Of a DNA stretch of 64,000 nucleotides, positions 31,225-39,863 are shown piece after piece. The translations under genes and the position numbers were made by a program. Within the stretch, counting starts at the first letter, position 1, and every line of letters begins with the position of its first letter. The DNA is taken from positions 1 through 64,000 of the forward strand of contig JBDTRP010000030.1 in NCBI GenBank assembly GCA_039931555.1, given 5' to 3'. The DNA is from JAENVT01 sp039931555. Lineage in GTDB: Bacteria; Actinomycetota; Acidimicrobiia; Acidimicrobiales; Ilumatobacteraceae. The notes below the pieces were generated by a model that saw only the letters and a list, made by a program, of their open reading frames with translations, was not told the DNA's origin and made no database searches.

Positions 31225-32418
31225 TTGCTTGTTTTGAATGCCCGTAGACCATCGAAGCCACCGCCGCGCCGCCGTCGTAGGCCCGCGCCCTCGCCGATCG
31301 GCCGATGGATGCCGGCGGTTGCCGGGGCCGGCGTGCTTGCGGTCGTCATCGTGGCCGGACTGTCGGGGCGAGGTGGGGCTACGAGCGCCGACACCGCGCC
31401 GACGACCGTTGCTGTTGCGGTCGCAGAAACGGGAGTCGACCTCACCGGGCCGCCGATCGTGGTCGACGCGGATCCGGGAATCGTCAAGACTGCCCTCACG
31501 CACAGCATTGGCAAGGGCAACGCCGGCGACGACGTGAAAGCGCTGCAGCAGCGACTGACCGACCTCGGTTTCGCGCCCGGCCCCATCGACGGATCGTTCG
31601 GCTCGGGCACCCAGCAGGCGGTGTGGGCGTACGAGAAGTTGGTTCTGAAGACGCCACGGGCCAACGCCACGGGGCACGTCACCAACGACATGTGGCAGGT
31701 GATGCAGGACCGCATCACCATCCCACCGCGCCGTCCCACCGCGGCCGGCACCACCCACGTCGAGATCTACGTACCCGAGCAGGTGCTGATCGTGTTCAAC
31801 AACAACGTCCCCGAACTGATCGCCCACATCTCCACCGGCGTGCAGAACCCCGACGGCACCCCGCAGAAGTGGTGCGACACATTGACCTATGACACCGGGC
31901 CGAACGGCGAGCCGCTGACCGAGCCGGTGACCAAGCAGGAATGTGCCGACGCCAAGACCCCCGGCGGCGTGTTCCGGTTCACGCGGCGCTACGACGGCAA
32001 GCGCACCGGTCCCCTGGGCGGGATGATGAACCCGGTCTACTTCAACTATGGGATCGCCGTGCACGGCGCAGACAACGTGCCGCTGCAGCCCGCGTCGCAC
32101 GGTTGCGTCCGCCTGAACCAGAAGATCGCCACCGTGTTCCCTTCGATGGTCAAGAAGGGCGATCTCGTCTACGTGTGGGGTCAGGACGGCAAGGAACCCG
32201 AGCGGTACTCGCGGCGCGACAGCCTGCCGTCGTTCAACTACGCCGACCCCGACGCCACGACGACGACCGAGTCGACGACGACCCTCCCCCCGACGACGGT
32301 CCCGGCGCCGACCACCACCAAGCCGGCCCCGACCACGCTGCCGGCCACCACCACGATCCCGGCGACCACCACCACGACGTCGCCCGCACCTACGTCGACC
32401 TCAGCCCTCTTCGGGTAG
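31225..32418 (+). CDS. L,D-transpeptidase with peptidoglycan-binding domain
   Basis: Up to 397 residues. After a basic N-terminus (RRRRRPAPSPIGRW) comes one membrane helix (VAGAGVLAVVIVAGL), then a PG_binding_1 domain (GDDVKALQQRLTDLGFAPGP, residues about 100-120), then a YkuD catalytic domain with IAVHGADN and SHGCVRLN; the active Cys is near residue 293. It makes 3-3 cross-links in peptidoglycan or attaches proteins. A Thr/Pro-rich tail of about 45 residues ends the protein, an unusual position. The start is uncertain: TTG 31225 is close to ggag at 31220, so TTG 31234 may be real. Confidence 0.85.
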   Translation: MLVLNARRPSKPPPRRRRRPAPSPIGRWMPAVAGAGVLAVVIVAGLSGRGGATSADTAPTTVAVAVAETGVDLTGPPIVVDADPGIVKTALTHSIGKGNAGDDVKALQQRLTDLGFAPGPIDGSFGSGTQQAVWAYEKLVLKTPRANATGHVTNDMWQVMQDRITIPPRRPTAAGTTHVEIYVPEQVLIVFNNNVPELIAHISTGVQNPDGTPQKWCDTLTYDTGPNGEPLTEPVTKQECADAKTPGGVFRFTRRYDGKRTGPLGGMMNPVYFNYGIAVHGADNVPLQPASHGCVRLNQKIATVFPSMVKKGDLVYVWGQDGKEPERYSRRDSLPSFNYADPDATTTTESTTTLPPTTVPAPTTTKPAPTTLPATTTIPATTTTTSPAPTSTSALFG

Positions 32419-32523
32419 TCCGTGCGCTTGCCATCGGCGCGACGAAGACCGTGAGGGTCGGCCACTGGACAGCGATCCGATCACCGAGATGTGGGTGTAC
32501 TCGCTGGCGGGTGGAGCTCGGCC
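32419..32523. other. Convergent intergenic region, nothing recognised
   Basis: A stretch of 105 bp between the ends of the L,D-transpeptidase and ppx genes. I see no gene, strong hairpin or repeat in it. Confidence 0.5.
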
Positions 32524-34089
32524 TCAGGCGGTGGGCACGGGTGCGGCGACGAGGTCGACGCGCCGGCCGAGCACTTCCTCGAGGAGGTTGCTGCGCTCGT
32601 TGGCGGTGTACAGCTCGAGGCTGATCTCCTTGCCGCGCTTGGCCAGGGCCTCGATCACCAGGCGATCGCGGCGTACCTGGGCCATCACCGATCGCACCCG
32701 TCCATCGTGACTGCGGTCGAGTCCGATGGCGACTCGCAGAATGCCGGCGAGCGTCTTGACCAGTCGCTGGTGGTCATTCGAGAGCCGCCCGAACTCGGCG
32801 TGTCTGGCCTTCGGGGCGCTCTTGCGGTGGTAACGGGCGATCTGGGCGATGATCTCGATCTCGGTGTCGGTCAACCCCGTCAACTCGCTGTTGCGGATGA
32901 CGTAGTAGCTGTGGAGGTGGTGCTTGCTGTGCGAGATCACCAGTCCGACGTTTGCCAGGAGTGCCCCGGCTTCGAGGTACTCGCGGGCATCGGCCGGTAG
33001 CTCGTGCAGCGCCTCGGTGGCGTCGAACAACTGCAACGCGAGGGCGGCGACGTGCGCCGAATGGGTGAGGTCGTCGTCGCAGCGTTCGGCCAGGGCTCGA
33101 ATCGACCGGCGCGACACGTCGCGCAGGTGACGCAGTGCGCCGCCCTGCAACCGCGCGATCGTGTCGAGCAGCACGCCTTCACGCAGCGCGGCCTCGCTGA
33201 ACACGAAGCTCTTGATGCCGAAGATGTCGGCGACACCCTCCAGCACCAGTGCGCCGGCGACGATGATGTCGGCACGCGCCGGGTCGAGGCCGGGCGTCGA
33301 GCGGCGGTCGTCGGACGAGCGCTTCTTGGCGAGCGACTCGGTGATCGACTGGAGTTCGACGACGGTGAACTCGAAACGGTTGAACGTGTGCAGTGCGGCG
33401 TCGTCGCGGGCCGCGTGGATGATCCGAGCGATCGTCTCGGCCGTCCCCGACGAAGCGATGGCGATGTCGAAGCCGAGCTCCTCGACGTCGCGCTCGAACG
33501 TCGCCAGGATCGAGCGGACGTACGAACGGCATTCACCGACGGAGTCCGAGGTCGTGGTGCCGCCCGTGAAGAACCGATCCGTCAGGCGAACGGCGCCGAG
33601 CTTGAAGCTGCGCGCCGCCAGGGTCTCGCCGTGCTCGCCGACGAGCACCTCGGTCGAGCCGCCACCGATGTCGACCAGGATCAGCCGCTGCTCGAACGCC
33701 GGCACGGCCTGCAACACGCCGAGATGGATCAAGCGGGCTTCCTCCAACCCGGAGATCACCTCGATGTCGACCTTGGCCTCGCGCCGGGCCCGTGTCAGGA
33801 ACACGTCGGCGTTGTGTGCTTCGCGAACGGCGCTGGTCGCCACGGCGCGCACGGATGCGTTGTGAGCGGCGGCGATGCGCTGCATGCGGCGCATCGCCGA
33901 GATGCCGCGGTCGATTGCATCGTTGGACAGCTCCTTCATGTCTCCACCGCCGTGGCCGAGGCGCACGGTCTCCTTCTCCCGGGTGACGATCTCGTAGCCG
34001 TTGTCGAGCACTCGCGCCACGACGAGGTGGAAGCTGTTGGTCCCGATGTCGAGCGCGGCCAGGTTGACCGGACCGGGCGTCGTGGTCAC
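32524..34089 (-). CDS. ppx: Ppx/GppA phosphatase family protein
   Basis: 521 residues. The actin-like ASKHA fold is seen in LAALDIGTNSFHLVVARV (phosphate loop 1) and LILVDIGGGSTEVLVGE near residue 143; EVISGLEEARLIHLGV precedes it. A C-terminal HD-like domain includes DDLTHSAHVAALALQLFD and VGLVISHSKHHLHSYYVI. Such long forms are exopolyphosphatases or guanosine pentaphosphate phosphatases acting in phosphate storage and the stringent response; which one cannot be told. The GTG start overlaps the stop of the Zn-peptidase gene (GTGA), so they are co-translated. Confidence 0.88.
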   Translation of the reverse strand: MTTTPGPVNLAALDIGTNSFHLVVARVLDNGYEIVTREKETVRLGHGGGDMKELSNDAIDRGISAMRRMQRIAAAHNASVRAVATSAVREAHNADVFLTRARREAKVDIEVISGLEEARLIHLGVLQAVPAFEQRLILVDIGGGSTEVLVGEHGETLAARSFKLGAVRLTDRFFTGGTTTSDSVGECRSYVRSILATFERDVEELGFDIAIASSGTAETIARIIHAARDDAALHTFNRFEFTVVELQSITESLAKKRSSDDRRSTPGLDPARADIIVAGALVLEGVADIFGIKSFVFSEAALREGVLLDTIARLQGGALRHLRDVSRRSIRALAERCDDDLTHSAHVAALALQLFDATEALHELPADAREYLEAGALLANVGLVISHSKHHLHSYYVIRNSELTGLTDTEIEIIAQIARYHRKSAPKARHAEFGRLSNDHQRLVKTLAGILRVAIGLDRSHDGRVRSVMAQVRRDRLVIEALAKRGKEISLELYTANERSNLLEEVLGRRVDLVAAPVPTA

Positions 34090-35588
34090 CCTTGGGCAAT
34101 CCGGTCTTGGCACGACTGCATGCCGCCGAGCACCCCGGAGCGGAAGGCGTCGACCTTCTCGAACGCGCTGCCGTTGATGTTCGTGTCGCTGGTCTTGTCG
34201 CCGTGCACGATCGCCGTGACGATGGCCTCGTCGAGGTCGCCCGCCGAGAGGTACAAGGGCCGACCCTTCGGCTGCGGCGGCAGGTCGTCTCGGATCCAGG
34301 CCCCCGTGAGGCAATCGTCGAGCAGTGCCCGCGGCTCGTCGGTCAGCTTGCTGCCGAGCAGTCCCTGCACGTTCTCGCTGTAGCCCTGCGAGATCAGGTA
34401 GCCGATCGACATGTCGCCGAGCAGGGGGTCGGCGATCTTTTTTGCCGCCCAATCCTGGTCGATGAAGATCGTGTTGCTGGAGGTGCAATAGGCGACGTTC
34501 TTCACGAACTGTGAGCTGTCGACACCGTCGCACGCGGGCAGGTCACCGTCTGCAGAGAACAACGTCACCGTCGGCGGCGTCAGCGTGAGGTTGCTCGCGG
34601 CGAGCTGCGCCGTCCAGTACCGATCGAGATCCTCCGGCAACAAGGTCACGACGTCGGCGGGCCCGTCGGTCGCACTCGGGTTCGGGTCGACGAGGGGGAG
34701 GTTGCCGTTGTTCGGGTCTTGCTGATCGAACGGAATGTTGATCAGCTGGTTCTCGCGACCCTCGGTGAAGAACGTCTTGCAGCGCGCCGCGCCGCCCAGG
34801 AAGCCGTCTTGGAACGCCCCGACGCGATCGAAACCGGTGCCGTGCGAGTTCGAGTCGATCTGGCCACCGAGCTCGACCGGGTCGCGGACCTGGATCATGG
34901 CGATCAACCCGCCGCTGATGTCTTCGTCGGTGAAGTTGATCACGTCGCTCTCGCCGCGCGAGACGTGTGCCGCCCAGGCCCCGGCAAAGCAGTCGGCCTG
35001 CTGCTCTTTGAGGATGGTCGGCTGCGTGAACTCCTGGGCGCGGGCCTGGATGGCGTGTCCGAACTCGTGCGCCAGCACTACGGCGACTGCCGACTGGCCG
35101 AGTTGGTTGACCAGCTGCGGCAGCAGTTCGGCATCGTCGTACGCCATGAAATCGCCATCGGTGCAGTAAAAGGCGTTGCCCTGTACGTCGAGGTAGCTCG
35201 TCTGGGGCGTGCCACAGCCGGGGATCGGCTCGGTGCGGTCGGGGTAGGCGGCGTAGATGCCACCCGACAGCGGAGTGAACTCGCTGCCGTACACCGCCGG
35301 GAAATGTTCTTTCCAGAACGCCTCGATATCGCTGAACGCCGCGGTCAGGTAGCCGTCGTAGCCGTTGTCGACGTGCTTGGCGCCGAAGTTGATGATGCCC
35401 TCCTGAACCGGGATCGGCGTGGTGTCGGGCGTGGTGTCGGGCGTCGTGCCACCGGTGTTGTTCCCCCCGAGCAGGCCTCCGCTGTCGTTCTGACGCGACC
35501 TCGTGGCCTGGACCCCGGGTTCCTTCACCGTGCACCCAGCAATGACAACAAGGCCGATCGCTGCCGCCGATGCAGTCCACCTACGCAT
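34086..35588 (-). CDS. Neutral zinc metallopeptidase-like lipoprotein with duplicated domain
   Basis: 500 residues. The lipoprotein signal ends LVVIAGC (Cys19), followed by a Thr/Pro-repeat linker (TTPDTTPDTTPIP). The first half is a YpfJ-type Zn-peptidase domain with AVVLAHEFGHAIQARAQ near residue 172 and the partner motif QQADCFAGAWAAH. The second half repeats the plan: IGYLISQGYSENVQ, LDDCLTGAWIRDD and SAFEKVDAFRSGVLGGMQSC align with AHEFGH, ADCFAGAW and GFDRVGAFQDGFLGGAARC, but it lacks HExxH. Extracellular, substrate unknown. It is the first gene of a coupled pair with ppx. Confidence 0.82.
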   Translation of the reverse strand: MRRWTASAAAIGLVVIAGCTVKEPGVQATRSRQNDSGGLLGGNNTGGTTPDTTPDTTPIPVQEGIINFGAKHVDNGYDGYLTAAFSDIEAFWKEHFPAVYGSEFTPLSGGIYAAYPDRTEPIPGCGTPQTSYLDVQGNAFYCTDGDFMAYDDAELLPQLVNQLGQSAVAVVLAHEFGHAIQARAQEFTQPTILKEQQADCFAGAWAAHVSRGESDVINFTDEDISGGLIAMIQVRDPVELGGQIDSNSHGTGFDRVGAFQDGFLGGAARCKTFFTEGRENQLINIPFDQQDPNNGNLPLVDPNPSATDGPADVVTLLPEDLDRYWTAQLAASNLTLTPPTVTLFSADGDLPACDGVDSSQFVKNVAYCTSSNTIFIDQDWAAKKIADPLLGDMSIGYLISQGYSENVQGLLGSKLTDEPRALLDDCLTGAWIRDDLPPQPKGRPLYLSAGDLDEAIVTAIVHGDKTSDTNINGSAFEKVDAFRSGVLGGMQSCQDRIAQG

Positions 35589-35635
35589 ACCGGTGGAGCT
35601 TAGGCAGTGGAATCCGTAAAAGCCCGTCTGCCCTC

Positions 35636-36274
35636 TCACGCGGCGAGTAGCGCTCGCATCTCGTCGATCTCGCCCGTTTGTCCGACCACCATCGAGTAGG
35701 CAAATCGCCTGACCTCGATCTCGTTGGCGTGATCGAGGGCGTACTGCGCCATGTGGATGCCGCCCTGGTGGTGGACGGTCATCAGGTCGACGAACAGTTG
35801 ATCGGCCGCTGTGCCCGAGCTGGCCAGAAGCTTGGTGATGTCGGAGTCCGATGCCAGGCCGGGCATGCGATCATTCGGGGTCGGCTCGTTCATCCAGGAC
35901 ATCGCCAGGTCGCTCTCGTTGGTCTCGGTGGCGCCGTAGATGCGCAGCAACTGGATCATCCGGCCGATCTCGATGCTCTGGCCGAACACGATCTCGCGGG
36001 CGATGTCTCGCAGGTCTGCGTTCGTGCCCTGCAACTCCAGGTAATACAAGCCGAGGTTGACCGCCTGCTCATGATGGGTGCGCATGTCTTGGAGGAAGCC
36101 GACGTCGATGCGGTTGGGGTCGGGGATCGCTCGGTTGTTGCCGACCAGCCAGCCCAACGCGCCGCACAGCAGCGCGATGGCGACGCCGAGCACGCCGAGG
36201 TTGAGCTTGCTCTGCCACCACGGCCAGACCTCGATCTCGTCGGGGGGTGCGACGATCTCGTCGATGGTGTCCAT
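35636..36274 (-). CDS. DUF305 family membrane-anchored protein
   Basis: 212 residues: a short cytosolic start, one membrane helix (LGVLGVAIALLCGALGWLVG, about residues 26-45) and an extracytoplasmic DUF305 four-helix domain. The domain's paired His motifs are DMRTHHEQAVNLGLYY near residue 65 and DLMTVHHQGGIHMAQYA near 166. DUF305 proteins are often linked to copper or other metal handling, by genomic context in other bacteria. ATG 36274 follows CAAGCT plus 6 nt. It is divergent from the LIV transporter operon and 47 bp upstream of the Zn-peptidase gene. Confidence 0.85.
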   Translation of the reverse strand: MDTIDEIVAPPDEIEVWPWWQSKLNLGVLGVAIALLCGALGWLVGNNRAIPDPNRIDVGFLQDMRTHHEQAVNLGLYYLELQGTNADLRDIAREIVFGQSIEIGRMIQLLRIYGATETNESDLAMSWMNEPTPNDRMPGLASDSDITKLLASSGTAADQLFVDLMTVHHQGGIHMAQYALDHANEIEVRRFAYSMVVGQTGEIDEMRALLAA

Positions 36275-36368
36275 CCGACCAGCTTGACATGCTGGCATCG
36301 GTCGAGCCCATCGCCCCGACGTACTACCGTGTGGCGATCGACAGCCAGCAGGGGGGCAATGACACATC

Positions 36369-37130
36369 GTGAGTCTGCTTGACGTTCAGAGCGTGTCGGT
36401 GCGGTTCGGCGGGATCCAGGCCCTCGATCGGTTGAGCTTCACGATCGACGATGGCCAGATCTGTGGGCTCATCGGCCCGAATGGGGCCGGCAAGACCACG
36501 ATGTTCAACGTCGTCAGCCGCATCTACCAACCGTCTGAAGGGCGGCTGCTCTACCGGGGCGACGATCTGTTGAGCGTGCCGGCGCACGGGATCGCCCGGC
36601 ACGGGATCGCTCGCACATTCCAGAACCTCGCCCTGTTCCCGAGCATGACCCTGCTGGAGAACGTGATGGTCGGTGCCCATTGCCAGGGCAGCGCTGGCTT
36701 CGCACGTTCGACGTTTCGGATCGGGATCCGCGCCGAGGAGCGCCGCGTCCGCGACGACGCCGGGCAGCTGCTGGCTCGCCTCGGTCTGGCCCACCTCGCC
36801 CATCAGGTCGCTGCCGGCCTGCCGTTCGGCACCCTCAAACGCCTCGAGCTGGCCCGGGCCCTTGCCGCCAAGCCGACGTTTCTCATCATGGACGAGCCGG
36901 CCAGCGGCCTGACCCACGGTGAGGTCGACGAGTTGGGCGAGGTGATCGTGTCGCTGCGCGACGAGTTCGGCCTGACCGTACTGCTGGTCGAGCACCACAT
37001 GGCGATGGTGATGGGCATCAGCGACAAGGTCGTCGCCATGGAGTTCGGTCGCAAGATCGCCGAGGGCCTGCCCGACGAGGTGCAGAACGATCCGCACGTC
37101 GTCGCTGCCTACCTGGGAACCGACGGATGA
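36369..37130 (+). CDS. livG: Branched-chain amino acid type ABC transporter ATPase LivG
   Basis: 253 residues. Walker A is GLIGPNGAGKTTMFN near residue 34, Walker B FLIMDEPASGL near 176, and the His switch is in VEHHMAMVMG. The signature region LPFGTLKRLELARAL replaces canonical LSGGQ, as usual for LivG. It powers uptake together with LivF, LivH and LivM. GTG start at 36369; a run of G lies 11 nt upstream. First gene of a five-gene operon with overlaps of 4 bp or short gaps. Confidence 0.92.
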   Translation: MSLLDVQSVSVRFGGIQALDRLSFTIDDGQICGLIGPNGAGKTTMFNVVSRIYQPSEGRLLYRGDDLLSVPAHGIARHGIARTFQNLALFPSMTLLENVMVGAHCQGSAGFARSTFRIGIRAEERRVRDDAGQLLARLGLAHLAHQVAAGLPFGTLKRLELARALAAKPTFLIMDEPASGLTHGEVDELGEVIVSLRDEFGLTVLLVEHHMAMVMGISDKVVAMEFGRKIAEGLPDEVQNDPHVVAAYLGTDG

Positions 37131-37837
37131 CTGTGCTGCTGCGGATCGGGGGCCTGTCGGCCGGGTACGGGCAGGTCGAGGTGTTGCACAAGGTCGATCT
37201 CGAGGTGCAAGAGGGCGAGGTCGCGGTGATCCTCGGCGCCAACGGCGCCGGCAAGACCACGACGATGCGCGCCGTGTCGGGCATGATCGCGCGCAAAGGC
37301 GCGATCGAGTTCAACGGGCACAACATCATCAAGAGCTCACCCGATGAAATCGTGCGCCTCGGTATCGCCCAGGTGCCCCAAGGTCGCGGCACGTTCACCG
37401 ATCTCACTGTGGAAGACAACCTGCGCGCCGGCGCGTACGTGCGCCACGACCAGGAGGTCAACATGGACCTCGCCCTGTGGTACGAGACGTTCCCGCGGCT
37501 CGCCGATCGGCGATCACAGAAGGCGGGCACGCTGTCGGGTGGTGAGCAGCAGATGCTGGCCATCGCCAGGGCGTTGATGAGTCGGCCGAAGCTGTTGCTG
37601 TGCGACGAGCCGAGCCTCGGCCTCGCCCCGCTGATCACCAAGGACCTGTTCCAACTCATCAAGCGACTCAACGAGCAACACGGTCTCACCGTGCTACTGG
37701 TCGAGCAGAACGCCAACCTGGCCCTCGACATCGCCCATCACGTCAGCCTGCTCGAGACGGGCACGATCGTCTCGGCCGGCACGGCTGCCGAGATTGCTTC
37801 GGACGACGCGGTTCGCCGCGCGTACCTGGGGGCCTGA
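37127..37837 (+). CDS. livF: Branched-chain amino acid type ABC transporter ATPase LivF
   Basis: 236 residues. Walker A ILGANGAGKTTTMRA near residue 34, signature AGTLSGGEQQMLAIARAL near 135, Walker B LLLCDEPSLGLAPL near 157. Q-loop region AQVPQGRGTFTDLTVEDNL is characteristic of LivF. It is the second ATPase of the heterodimer and overlaps livG by ATGA. It is followed by livH after 4 bp. Confidence 0.93.
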   Translation: MTVLLRIGGLSAGYGQVEVLHKVDLEVQEGEVAVILGANGAGKTTTMRAVSGMIARKGAIEFNGHNIIKSSPDEIVRLGIAQVPQGRGTFTDLTVEDNLRAGAYVRHDQEVNMDLALWYETFPRLADRRSQKAGTLSGGEQQMLAIARALMSRPKLLLCDEPSLGLAPLITKDLFQLIKRLNEQHGLTVLLVEQNANLALDIAHHVSLLETGTIVSAGTAAEIASDDAVRRAYLGA

Positions 37838-37841
37838 CGTC

Positions 37842-38759
37842 GTGCAACACTTCGTCCAATACGTGCTCGACGGGTTGTCGATCGGGTCCGTGTACGCCCT
37901 CGTCGCCCTCGGGCTGGTAGTGGTCTACCGCGGCACCGGCCAGATCAACTTCGCCCAGGGGGAGATGGCACTGTTGTCGACGCTTGGCGCGTGGTGGTTC
38001 CACGACAAGGGGTTGCCACTGCTGCTGGCCATCGCGGTCGCCGCTGCGCTTGCCTTTGTCGGCGGGGCACTGATCGAGGTCGGCTTGATGCGACCGGCGG
38101 AGAAGCGATCGGCGTTCGCCCCGGTCGTGATCGCGATCGGTCTGTTCCAGGGGCTGAACTCCTTGAGCGGGTTGCTGTTCCCGAGGGCCGGCCAGGGCCT
38201 GCCGTTCCCGTCGCTGTTCCCCAACAAGCCGACGGACTTCTGGAAGGAGTTCGGCGTCGTTGTGAGGATCGAACGTGTCGGCGTGTTGGTCGTCGTGCTC
38301 GTGATCACAGCGTTGCTGTTCGCCCTGTTCCAGAAGACCAAGATCGGTCTGGCGATGCGCACCGTTGCCAACAACCCGACCTCGGCCAAGTTGGTCGGCG
38401 TGCCCACCGGCAAGATCTTGATGTTCAGCTGGGCCGTCGCAGCCCTGATCGGCGCCATCGGCGGGGCGTTGAAGGCCGGTATCGACACCAACGTCAGCAT
38501 CGGGTCGATGTTCTCGGTGTTCTTGTTGTCGTCGGCCGCCGCCACGCTCGGCGGGCTCGACAGTCCAGGCGGTGCCGTGATCGGCGGCCTCAGCCTCGGC
38601 GTCATCGAGAGCCTGGTCGGGAACTATCCGGAGAGCTGGCCCGGCAGCGATTGGATCGGAATCGAGACCAGGACCGCCGTCGCGTTCCTGATCATTCTCG
38701 TGGTGTTGCTCGTCCGCCCAGCCGGGCTGTTCGGGTCCGTCAAAGTGGAGCGTGTGTGA
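37842..38759 (+). CDS. livH: Branched-chain amino acid type ABC transporter permease LivH
   Basis: 305 residues with about eight hydrophobic helices. Typical motifs: FVQYVLDGLSIGSVYALVAL and YRGTGQINFAQGEMALL at the start, KTKIGLAMRTVANNPTSAKL near residue 165 (the cytosolic ATPase-coupling loop), and AAATLGGLDSPGGAVIGGL near 232. GTG 37842 is 4 bp after the livF stop. The following gene begins at the overlapping GTGA or six bases later. Confidence 0.92.
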   Translation: MQHFVQYVLDGLSIGSVYALVALGLVVVYRGTGQINFAQGEMALLSTLGAWWFHDKGLPLLLAIAVAAALAFVGGALIEVGLMRPAEKRSAFAPVVIAIGLFQGLNSLSGLLFPRAGQGLPFPSLFPNKPTDFWKEFGVVVRIERVGVLVVVLVITALLFALFQKTKIGLAMRTVANNPTSAKLVGVPTGKILMFSWAVAALIGAIGGALKAGIDTNVSIGSMFSVFLLSSAAATLGGLDSPGGAVIGGLSLGVIESLVGNYPESWPGSDWIGIETRTAVAFLIILVVLLVRPAGLFGSVKVERV

Positions 38760-38761
38760 CC

Positions 38762-39862
38762 ATGGCGATCAAGGTCCGCTCGGGTGGGACGGTGCACTGG
38801 ATCATCCGCGCTGCCGTCGCCGTGGTGTTGGTGTTGCTGGTGTGGCAGATGGTCAGTGGGGCGTCGCCGTCGAGCTTGGGGAAGTACACCGACGCCATGG
38901 CCTTGGCCATTGCCGCGCTGTCGCTGAACCTGTTGTTCGGCTTCAACGGCCAAATCTCGATCGGGCACTCCACCTTTGCCGGCATCGCGGCGTTCTTCCT
39001 CGGGTACTCCGTGCGGTTCTGGGACAACAAGCCGTTCGTTTCGCTGCTCGAGGCGTGCGTGCTGTGCTTCGTGATCGGCATGATGATCGGCCTGCCCGCC
39101 CTGCGGTTGAAGGGACCGTACCTGGCCCTGGTCACGCTGGCGATCGCCTACGTGTGGCCGACGGTCGCCGCCCAGTTCATCGACCGCAAGGTCACCGCGG
39201 TCACCGGCGAGTCAGCGCTGACCAAGTTCCGCATCAACCCGGCCACCTGGACCGGGCTCAAGGCCAACCGCGAAGACCGGGCCCTGTACCTGTTCTGGGT
39301 CGCGCTTGCGCTGACGGCCATCTGCTACGTCGTCGTGCGCAACTTGCGCAAGAGCCGCGTCGGCCGGTCGATGGTGGCCGTCCGCGACAACGAGACGGCG
39401 GCGGCGGTGATGGGTGTCAACCTGGCCAGGACGAAGACGCTGACGTTCGGCGTGTCGGCGGCGATCGCCGGCGTGTCGGGATGGCTGACCGCGGCCAAGA
39501 TCGGCACGATCGACGAGAACTCGTTCACGATCCTCAACTCGATCAAGTACATCCTGGCCCTGATCCTGGGCGGCGTCGCCACGCTGACTGGCCCGATCGC
39601 CGGGGCATTCGCCTACTTCTTCGCCGACGACTACCTGAAGGAGCACGCGCCGAACTGGGATTGGCTACCCGGCAAGTTCGGCGATGGACCGATCGCCAGT
39701 TTCCTGCTCGGCGTGCTGGTGATCGCCTTCGTGTTCGTGGCGCCGCAGGGCCTGGTTGGCCTGTTTCGCAAGATCGGGCGTAAAATCGCCGTCATCGTTC
39801 CCGAGCCGATACCTGATTCGACTCCTGAAGCGGTCCACCAAGCAATCCACGAGGGGGAATGA
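38762..39862 (+). CDS. livM: Branched-chain amino acid type ABC transporter permease LivM
   Basis: 366 residues, about nine to ten hydrophobic helices, with LNLLFGFNGQISIGHSTFAG near residue 57, LPALRLKGPYLALVTLAI near 113, the coupling loop SRVGRSMVAVRDNETAAAVM near 199 and ILGGVATLTGPIAGAFAYFF near 268. A GTG at 38756 overlapping the livH stop (GTGA) is an alternative start and would add two residues. It ends with a charged tail rich in Pro and Glu. The binding-protein gene follows directly. Confidence 0.92.
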   Translation: MAIKVRSGGTVHWIIRAAVAVVLVLLVWQMVSGASPSSLGKYTDAMALAIAALSLNLLFGFNGQISIGHSTFAGIAAFFLGYSVRFWDNKPFVSLLEACVLCFVIGMMIGLPALRLKGPYLALVTLAIAYVWPTVAAQFIDRKVTAVTGESALTKFRINPATWTGLKANREDRALYLFWVALALTAICYVVVRNLRKSRVGRSMVAVRDNETAAAVMGVNLARTKTLTFGVSAAIAGVSGWLTAAKIGTIDENSFTILNSIKYILALILGGVATLTGPIAGAFAYFFADDYLKEHAPNWDWLPGKFGDGPIASFLLGVLVIAFVFVAPQGLVGLFRKIGRKIAVIVPEPIPDSTPEAVHQAIHEGE

Positions 39863-39863
39863 C

